From: Clostridiales bacterium
GTDB taxonomy: Bacteria > Bacillota > Clostridia > Peptostreptococcales > JAAYPU01
Direction: 5' to 3'
Length of the DNA stretch: 5,811 nucleotides
Assembly (NCBI GenBank): GCA_012519645.1
Contig: JAAYPU010000001.1
Location: 1 to 5,811 of the forward strand
The notes beneath the pieces were generated by a model. The model was given only the letters and a program-made list of their open reading frames with translations, was not told where the DNA came from and ran no database searches. Position numbers and translations under genes: made by a program. Below, in pieces: positions 1 to 3,523 of this stretch; the stretch's first letter is position 1, and each line of letters starts with the position of its first letter.

Positions 1-27
1 AAACTATATTATATCTAAATAAAAAGC

Positions 28-32
28 GGAGG
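28..32 (+). promoter_or_regulatory. Ribosome binding site of the dehydrogenase gene
   Basis: GGAGG lies 5 bases before the ATG at 38, a strong match to the Bacillota Shine-Dalgarno sequence. It supports the ATG at 38 as the true start. No promoter can be assigned in the 27 bases before it, so transcription probably comes from upstream of the window. Confidence 0.85.
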
Positions 33-37
33 TTCAC

Positions 38-1180
38 ATGGATTATATTAAAGAATTTGAAAAATTAGTGCAGGGCCAGCTTGCACGAGTAGAAAAAATG
101 AAGGAAGATAAAGAATTTATCAAATATGATGCTTTAGACAAAATCATAATAGGTGTTATCGGCGGAGACGGGATCGGCCCTGCCATCACGGCACAAGCCC
201 ATAGAGTACTGGAATTTTTACTTGATAAAGAAGTAAAAGCAAACAAAGTAGAATTCAGGGTAATAGACGGCTGTACTATAGAAAACAGAGCAGCAGCAAA
301 CAAAGCAATTCCAGACGATGTCCTTGTCGAAATCAAGAAATGCCACGTACTCCTAAAAGGGCCTACAACTACACCCCGTAAAGGAGACCCATGGGCAAAT
401 GTTGAAAGTGCAAACGTAGCTATGCGTAAGGAACTTGACTTGTTTGCCAATGTACGCCCTGTAAAAGTACCGGAACTGGGCATTGATTGGACATTCTTCA
501 GGGAGAATACTGAAGATTTATATGCTCTGGGCAATCAAGGCATGCTTATAGGTGATATCGCCATTGACTTTAAGGTCATAACCTCACCCGGTACAGAACG
601 TATTGCCCGTGCCGCATTTGAATTTGCAAGAAATAACGGCAAAAAAAGAGTAACAATCGTTACTAAAGCTAATGTAGTAAAAACAACGGACGGTAAATTT
701 TTAGATATTTGCAAGCAGGTTGGAAAAGAATATCCTGAAATCGAAGTTGATGATTGGTATATAGATATAATGACTGCTAAGCTCATTGATGAAAAGCGCA
801 GAGCACAATTTGAAGTTCTTGTACTGCCTAATCTATATGGGGATATCCTGACGGATGAAGCTGCTGAATTCCAAGGCGGCGTAGGTACCGCAGGAAGTGC
901 TAATATCGGTAAAAGATATGCTATGTTTGAAGCCATTCACGGCTCAGCTCCTCGAATGGTGGAAGAAGGCAGAGATAAATATGCCGATCCTTCCAGTATC
1001 ATCCGTGCCGGTGCTATGCTCCTAAGCCATATAGGATTTCAGAAGGAAGCAGATAAGCTATATAAAGCATTAGAAATTTGTACCGTAACCGAAAAGAAAA
1101 AAGTTATTACAGGCAGAAGCGATGGTGCAACTGGTTCAGAATTTGCTGACTATATAATGGATACTATACAAACATTATAA
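38..1180 (+). CDS. Isocitrate/isopropylmalate-family dehydrogenase, probably isocitrate dehydrogenase
   Basis: This 380-residue cytoplasmic enzyme belongs to the metal-dependent beta-decarboxylating dehydrogenases, which oxidise and decarboxylate isocitrate, 3-isopropylmalate or related 2-hydroxyacids using NAD(P)+ and Mg2+ or Mn2+. Family motifs are present in order: GDGIGP at 43-48; the substrate-binding S124, N126, R130 and R140; RENTE at 155-159 with Y162; catalytic K210 in KANVVK; and acidic metal ligands D243, D269 and D273, the last two in GDILTD. The nucleotide-loop motif HGSAP is at 301-305. The S-x-N-x-x-x-R pattern and the RENTED sequence fit isocitrate dehydrogenase better than isopropylmalate dehydrogenase. 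About 35 residues precede the first beta strand, a charged helical N-terminus longer than in compact bacterial NAD enzymes (about 330 residues). The cofactor-discriminating pair after HGSAP is R306-M307, neither the K-Y of E. coli NADP enzyme nor the D-I of NAD enzymes. The GntR regulator follows after 20 bases. The family is certain; substrate and cofactor are inferred. Confidence 0.9.
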   Translation: MDYIKEFEKLVQGQLARVEKMKEDKEFIKYDALDKIIIGVIGGDGIGPAITAQAHRVLEFLLDKEVKANKVEFRVIDGCTIENRAAANKAIPDDVLVEIKKCHVLLKGPTTTPRKGDPWANVESANVAMRKELDLFANVRPVKVPELGIDWTFFRENTEDLYALGNQGMLIGDIAIDFKVITSPGTERIARAAFEFARNNGKKRVTIVTKANVVKTTDGKFLDICKQVGKEYPEIEVDDWYIDIMTAKLIDEKRRAQFEVLVLPNLYGDILTDEAAEFQGGVGTAGSANIGKRYAMFEAIHGSAPRMVEEGRDKYADPSSIIRAGAMLLSHIGFQKEADKLYKALEICTVTEKKKVITGRSDGATGSEFADYIMDTIQTL

Positions 1181-1188
1181 ACAAGAAA

Positions 1189-1193
1189 AGAGG
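1189..1193 (+). promoter_or_regulatory. Ribosome binding site of the GntR-type regulator gene
   Basis: AGAGG lies 7 bases before the ATG at 1201, inside the 20-base gap after the dehydrogenase stop. No promoter or terminator fits in this gap, so the two genes should be cotranscribed. Confidence 0.75.
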
Positions 1194-1200
1194 TTGTGCC

Positions 1201-1872
1201 ATGAACTACGCTAATGAGGCCGGGAATCCCCTTCCCCTGACCAACTCATTATCTTCAAAAATCAGAGAAAATATACTTACAGGAAAATATGCAACAGGTG
1301 AAAAACTCACTGAAAACAAAATTTGTGAAGAATTTGGCGTCAGCCGGACTCCTGTACGGGAAGCTTTAAAGCAATTAGAGCTCGAAGGACTTATTGAAAA
1401 TATCCCTAACAGAGGTGCCTTTGTCCTTGGATTGTCCCTTCAGGATATTCAGGACATATACGTATTGCGCAAGTCAGTGGAAATAGTAGCTATTAAATGG
1501 GCTATCGAAAGGATCACCGAAGAAGAGCTGCAAGAATTGCAGGAAGCTTATGACTTGATGGAGTTCTATACGATAAAAAAAGATGCGGATAAAATGCTCC
1601 AAATCAATACGCGCTTCCATGAAGCCATTTACAAAGCTGCGCATAGCCGCTTTTTGGAGCAAATTCTTAAATACTATCAATTTTATATAATGAAAACAAG
1701 AAAAGTAGCTTTAACGCAGGAAAACTATCTTGAAATAGTATTGGAAGAACACAAAGCAATACTGGAAGCAATTTACGAGAAGAATATCGAAAAAGCTGAA
1801 AAGGCTATGGATATTCATTTGTCTCACTCACAACAGAGAGCAGAGGCAGGCTACTATTCAACTAACAGTTAA
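1201..1872 (+). CDS. GntR-family transcriptional regulator, FadR/FCD subfamily
   Basis: This 223-residue DNA-binding regulator has the length usual for FCD-type GntR proteins. Residues about 14-76 form the winged helix-turn-helix: the recognition segment CEEFGVSRTPVREALKQLE (42-60) and the wing GLIENIPNRGAFV (63-75) are textbook GntR. Residues about 83-212 form the all-helical FCD effector domain. Its usual metal/ligand-binding positions are filled by N136, H140 (in NTRFH), H184 (in EEHKAI) and H206 (in HLSH). The family typically binds small carboxylates there, often through a bound metal. It is the second gene after the dehydrogenase and is followed at once by a terminator, so it is probably the local regulator of the dehydrogenase operon. 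That role and the ligand are inferred from position. No palindromic operator of the usual GntR form can be seen, because the operon promoter is outside the window. Confidence 0.9.
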   Translation: MNYANEAGNPLPLTNSLSSKIRENILTGKYATGEKLTENKICEEFGVSRTPVREALKQLELEGLIENIPNRGAFVLGLSLQDIQDIYVLRKSVEIVAIKWAIERITEEELQELQEAYDLMEFYTIKKDADKMLQINTRFHEAIYKAAHSRFLEQILKYYQFYIMKTRKVALTQENYLEIVLEEHKAILEAIYEKNIEKAEKAMDIHLSHSQQRAEAGYYSTNS

Positions 1873-1886
1873 AAAAACAAAAATGT

Positions 1887-1918
1887 AAAAATCTGATTCC
1901 AACGAATCAGATTTTTTT
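1887..1918 (+). terminator. Rho-independent terminator after the GntR-type regulator
   Basis: A perfect 13-bp stem (1887-1899 with 1904-1916) closes a four-base loop CAAC and ends in a run of seven T. It begins 14 bases after the regulator stop. The stem starts with an A run pairing with the T tract, so it may also work on the opposite strand. It separates the metabolic operon from the chaperone genes. Confidence 0.93.
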
Positions 1919-1950
1919 ACTTTTGTCGCATCCTGCAAAAGTTTCTTGAT

Positions 1951-1978
1951 TATTCATTATTTTTTATTCATTATTCAT
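1951..1978. repeat. Heptanucleotide array, TATTCAT type
   Basis: Four consecutive 7-base units stand in exact phase: three copies of TATTCAT and one TATTTTT. The array runs directly into a set of overlapping inverted repeats (1973-2005). It is one of several 7-base-period arrays in this window. No coding potential is seen. Confidence 0.75.
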
Positions 1979-2005
1979 TTGAGGAAATGAATTTCCTCAT
2001 TCATT
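1973..2005. repeat. Three overlapping, mutually exclusive small hairpins
   Basis: ATTCATTT (1973-1980) pairs with AAATGAAT (1985-1992). GAGGAAA (1981-1987) pairs with TTTCCTC (1992-1998). AATGAAT (1986-1992) pairs with ATTCATT (1999-2005). Each uses bases of the next, so only one or two can form at a time. No T tract follows, so it is not a standard terminator. It lies upstream of the J-protein promoter and may be only a by-product of the ATTCAT repeats. Confidence 0.5.
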
Positions 2006-2073
2006 GAAAGTCAAAAAAATGGGTATAAAAATTTATGAGAAATGTTGATTGAAAATAAAAAAATGGGTATAAT
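2000..2073 (+). repeat. Direct duplication of promoter sequence
   Basis: The 15-base sequence AAAAAAATGGGTATA occurs at 2013-2027 and again at 2057-2071. Both copies are preceded by ATTGAAA (2003-2009 and 2048-2054) and differ by one base in the joining bases (GTC versus AT). The similarity extends over about 30 bases per copy. The downstream copy contains the good promoter. The upstream copy has the weaker TTCATT, 18 bases, TATAAA. Confidence 0.7.
2045..2073 (+). promoter_or_regulatory. Sigma-A promoter of the J-protein gene (and probably clpB)
   Basis: The -35 element TTGATT (2045-2050, four of six consensus bases) and a perfect -10 element TATAAT (2068-2073) are separated by the ideal 17 bases. 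Transcription should start near 2080, inside or just before the CtsR operator. Confidence 0.85.
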
Positions 2074-2082
2074 ATAGTTAAA

Positions 2083-2099
2083 GGTCAAAGAAGGTCAAA
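2083..2099 (+). promoter_or_regulatory. CtsR heat-shock operator
   Basis: GGTCAAA-GAA-GGTCAAA is a perfect match to the known CtsR box, a direct repeat of RGTCAAA separated by NAN. It begins 10 bases after the -10 element and covers about +4 to +20, where bound CtsR would block RNA polymerase. In Bacillota, CtsR represses clp and other protein-quality genes and is inactivated by heat or by McsB/ClpC action. The ctsR gene is not in this window. Confidence 0.93.
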
Positions 2100-2104
2100 C
2101 TCAA

Positions 2105-2114
2105 GAGAGGTGAT
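2105..2114 (+). promoter_or_regulatory. Ribosome binding site deciding the J-protein start
   Basis: GAGAGGTGAT matches the 16S rRNA anti-Shine-Dalgarno over an extended stretch. Its core GAGG (2107-2110) lies 8 bases before the ATG at 2119. An in-frame GTG at 2110 is part of this ribosome binding site and so cannot be the start. Confidence 0.85.
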
Positions 2115-2118
2115 ATAC

Positions 2119-3078
2119 ATGGAGTACAAAGATTATTATGCAATATTAGGAGTCGATAAAAACAGTTCCCAAGCAGATATTAAAAAGGCTTACAGAAAGC
2201 TTGCAAAGAAATACCATCCGGATGCAAATAAAGGCGACAAAAAATCCGAAGAAAAATTCAAAGAAATAAATGAGGCTTTTGAAGTGCTGGGAAATGAAGA
2301 AAAGAAAAAAAAGTATGATATGTTCGGACAATCCGGCAACTTCTATCAGGGCATGGATTTTGATCCATCCGAATTTGGTTTCGGCGGTTTCGGAGGCAGA
2401 GGACATACATACACTTATACAACCGGCAACGGTGATTTCAGTGATTTCTTCAATATGTTTTTTGGCGGAGGAGCCGGTTCCGGTTCAGCCTTCGGTTTTG
2501 ATGATATATTTGGAAACAGCACAAGAACAAGGCATAACACCAGAAGTTATTCACAGCAGCCCGGCCAGGATATCGAATCAGAAACGCAGGTGGATATTAA
2601 AGAAGCATATAACGGTTCCAAAAAACAATTTACAATTGATACAGGAATGGGCAAACAATCCATTTCCGTTACGATACCTGCAGGCATCACACCGGGTAAA
2701 AAAATTAAATTAAAAGGTCAAGGTTTGCCTGGCCCAACCGGAGTCAAAGGCGATTTATATATCAAAATCCAAATAAAACCTGATCCAAAGTTTATTCTCA
2801 ACGGACTTGACATCACTTCTGTCCTGGAGATACTTCCATGGGATGCATACTTTGGAACAGATAAAATAGTAGAAACATTGGACGGTAAGATCAAGCTTAA
2901 GGTCCCTCCTCAAATACAATCGGGCAATAAAATCAAAGTCCCGAATAAAGGTTATAAAGATATGCAGGGAAAAAGAGGAAATCTCTATGTAGAAATTAAA
3001 ATAGTCAATCCCTCTTCCCTTCCCCCTGAAGGAGAAGAAGCATACAGGAAACTTAAGGACCTAATAACTAATAACTAA
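2119..3078 (+). CDS. Class B J-domain co-chaperone (DnaJ/CbpA-like, no zinc finger)
   Basis: This 319-residue cytoplasmic Hsp40 stimulates the ATPase of DnaK and delivers misfolded proteins to it. The J domain occupies residues about 4-69 with the essential HPD triad at 33-35 in KKYHPDANKG. A Gly/Phe-rich linker follows (about 70-135). Two beta-rich substrate-binding domains follow (about 150-225 and 226-300), containing GQDIESE, IPAGITPGKKIKLKGQG and a second-domain LEILPWDAYFGT segment. The four CxxCxGxG zinc repeats of canonical DnaJ are absent; in fact no cysteine is present. This makes it class B (CbpA/DnaJ2-like), and it is probably an extra J-protein besides a canonical dnaJ elsewhere. 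I start it at the ATG at 2119, because the upstream GTG sits in the ribosome binding site. It is controlled by a CtsR box and precedes clpB, its functional partner with DnaK in disaggregation. The last codons (LITNN) lie in a 7-base repeat. Confidence 0.93.
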   Translation: MEYKDYYAILGVDKNSSQADIKKAYRKLAKKYHPDANKGDKKSEEKFKEINEAFEVLGNEEKKKKYDMFGQSGNFYQGMDFDPSEFGFGGFGGRGHTYTYTTGNGDFSDFFNMFFGGGAGSGSAFGFDDIFGNSTRTRHNTRSYSQQPGQDIESETQVDIKEAYNGSKKQFTIDTGMGKQSISVTIPAGITPGKKIKLKGQGLPGPTGVKGDLYIKIQIKPDPKFILNGLDITSVLEILPWDAYFGTDKIVETLDGKIKLKVPPQIQSGNKIKVPNKGYKDMQGKRGNLYVEIKIVNPSSLPPEGEEAYRKLKDLITNN

Positions 3079-3093
3079 GAACTAAGAGTTAAG
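3059..3093. repeat. Heptanucleotide array overlapping the J-protein stop codon
   Basis: Five units of 7 bases in exact phase have the consensus AACTAAG, with variants ACCTAAT, AACTAAT and AGTTAAG. The first two units and most of the third (3059-3078) are coding: they supply the last residues and the TAA stop of the J-protein. The remainder is noncoding. Confidence 0.8.
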
Positions 3094-3096
3094 GAG

Positions 3097-3123
3097 GATT
3101 TTGTGTTTTGCAAGCACAAAATC
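3097..3123. repeat. Hairpin, TTTTG type, after the J-protein gene
   Basis: GATTTTGTG (3097-3105) pairs perfectly with CACAAAATC (3115-3123), a 9-bp stem. Inner T-G and T-A pairs can extend it to about 12 bp around a TGC loop. It starts 18 bases after the stop, but no T tract follows, so as a terminator it would be weak. It might protect mRNA ends or attenuate read-through to clpB. Confidence 0.65.
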
Positions 3124-3143
3124 AACTGACAACTGAAAACTGA
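3123..3143. repeat. Heptanucleotide array, CAACTGA type
   Basis: Three units of 7 bases in exact phase: CAACTGA twice and AAACTGA. The first base is also the last base of the preceding hairpin stem. Confidence 0.7.
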
Positions 3144-3224
3144 GAAGTTCTTAATTTCGCAATTTTTTCGTTAACAATAATCTTTCTGCATCAGCATCAT
3201 TTCAATCTCAGGAATTTCTTGCAC

Positions 3225-3257
3225 GGTCAAACGACAGCGTCCATGCTGCGGTTGACC
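3225..3257. repeat. Imperfect GC-rich hairpin
   Basis: GGTCAA (3225-3230) pairs with TTGACC (3252-3257). Inside it are a two-base C-G helix and CAGC (3235-3238) pairing with GCTG (3245-3248). Together these make 12 bp interrupted by one mismatch and one bulged A, with a loop of GTCCAT. It directly abuts the next hairpin, giving two stacked stems in a row. Confidence 0.6.
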
Positions 3258-3283
3258 TAAAAATGACATTCCTGTCATTTTTA
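3258..3283. terminator. Perfect 11-bp hairpin, possible bidirectional terminator
   Basis: TAAAAATGACA (3258-3268) pairs perfectly with TGTCATTTTTA (3273-3283) around a TTCC loop. The stem begins with an A run and ends with five T, so each strand offers a short U tract. The U tract is inside the stem and short, and the stem is AT-rich, so termination would be partial. If it acts on the + strand it would reduce read-through from the J-protein gene to clpB. Confidence 0.4.
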
Positions 3284-3370
3284 CTTCGAAATCCGATCGC
3301 TTTAAATGGCTGATGAATAGAAAGCTTATCAAATCACTCAAAAATATGCTAAATTAAGGCAATATATAGG

Positions 3371-3394
3371 AAATTTTGCATACAAGCAAAATTT
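3371..3394. repeat. Hairpin, TTTTGC type, before the large heptamer array
   Basis: AAATTTTGC (3371-3379) pairs perfectly with GCAAAATTT (3386-3394), a 9-bp stem with a six-base loop ATACAA. It resembles the hairpin at 3097-3123 in its TTTTG core and, like it, sits beside a heptamer array. Confidence 0.65.
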
Positions 3395-3401
3395 ACTAAA
3401 C

Positions 3402-3506
3402 TTTCATCTTTCATCTATCATCTTTCATCTATGTCTGAAACCCGAGACCAGAGACCTGAGACCATAATCCCTAATCACTATTCACTAAACACTAATCACT
3501 ATTAAT
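3402..3506. repeat. Composite heptanucleotide array of 15 units upstream of clpB
   Basis: One hundred and five bases can be cut into 15 units of exactly 7 bases without a phase break. Units 1-4 are of TTTCATC type (3402-3429). Units 5-6 are transitional. Units 7-9 are of GAGACCA/T type (3444-3464). Units 10-14 are of TAATCAC type with variants (3465-3499), and unit 15 is TATTAAT. The array ends one base before the clpB ribosome binding site. Exact phase across three unit types suggests stepwise expansion or joining of related repeats. It has stop codons in the + frames and no coding look. Confidence 0.85.
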
Positions 3507-3507
3507 G

Positions 3508-3514
3508 AAAGGAG
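3508..3514 (+). promoter_or_regulatory. Ribosome binding site of clpB
   Basis: AAAGGAG lies 9 bases before the ATG at 3524, a strong Shine-Dalgarno match. It directly follows the heptamer array and supports this start. Confidence 0.85.
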
Positions 3515-3523
3515 TTGAAATTT

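Larger units (their letters stand above)
3171..3353 (-). other. GC-richer structured segment with a minus-strand open frame of uncertain status
   Basis: Reading the minus strand, a frame is open from about 3353 down to a TAA at 3171-3173, 60 codons. The first ATG is at 3278-3276, which would give a 35-residue peptide beginning MTGMSFLGQPQHGRCR and ending in QKDYC. No clear ribosome binding site precedes it, and two hairpins (3225-3257 and 3258-3283) lie inside it. Bases 3211-3300 are about 46 percent G+C, above the intergenic surroundings. Parts of the + strand frames are also open, so the coding strand cannot be decided. It could be a fragment of a transferred gene, a small peptide gene, or a repeated structured noncoding element. 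I do not recognise the peptide. Confidence 0.3.
3079..3523. other. 445-base intergenic region between the J-protein gene and clpB
   Basis: This spacer is far longer than needed for an operon gap and holds no convincing + strand gene. From left to right it contains the end of one heptamer array, a hairpin, a second short heptamer array, a GC-richer segment with two hairpins and a minus-strand open frame, a further hairpin, and a 105-base heptamer array that ends at the clpB ribosome binding site. I found no good sigma-A promoter, no CIRCE element and no complete CtsR box for clpB here. A single GGTCAAA half-site occurs at 3225-3231 within a hairpin. Confidence 0.7.

Noticed and set aside
43..936. 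Minus-strand open frames opposite the dehydrogenase gene
   Set aside because: They lie fully opposite a conserved gene, have low-complexity Ser/Leu-rich translations and no ribosome binding sites; they are shadows.
2110..2118. GTG at 2110 as an earlier start of the J-protein
   Set aside because: It is part of the Shine-Dalgarno sequence GAGAGGTGAT and would itself have no proper ribosome binding site; the J domain begins just after the ATG at 2119.
1919..2118. CIRCE (HrcA) element before the J-protein gene
   Set aside because: No TTAGCACTC-N9-GAGTGCTAA-like inverted repeat is present; the operator here is of the CtsR type.
2270..2713. Plus-strand open frame of 147 codons inside the J-protein gene
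   Set aside because: It overlaps the J domain and first C-terminal domain in another frame, with no ribosome binding site and no family resemblance.
3225..3241. Second CtsR operator upstream of clpB
   Set aside because: Only one GGTCAAA half is present; the bases at the required 10-base spacing (CAGCGTC) do not match, and the half-site is explained by a hairpin arm.
3345..3368. Possible -10 boxes TATGCT (3345-3350) and TATATA (3363-3368) for clpB
   Set aside because: No -35-like hexamer stands 16-18 bases upstream of either one.
3402..3506. CRISPR array
   Set aside because: The period is 7 bases with no spacers; CRISPR repeats are 21 bases or longer with unique spacers of similar length.
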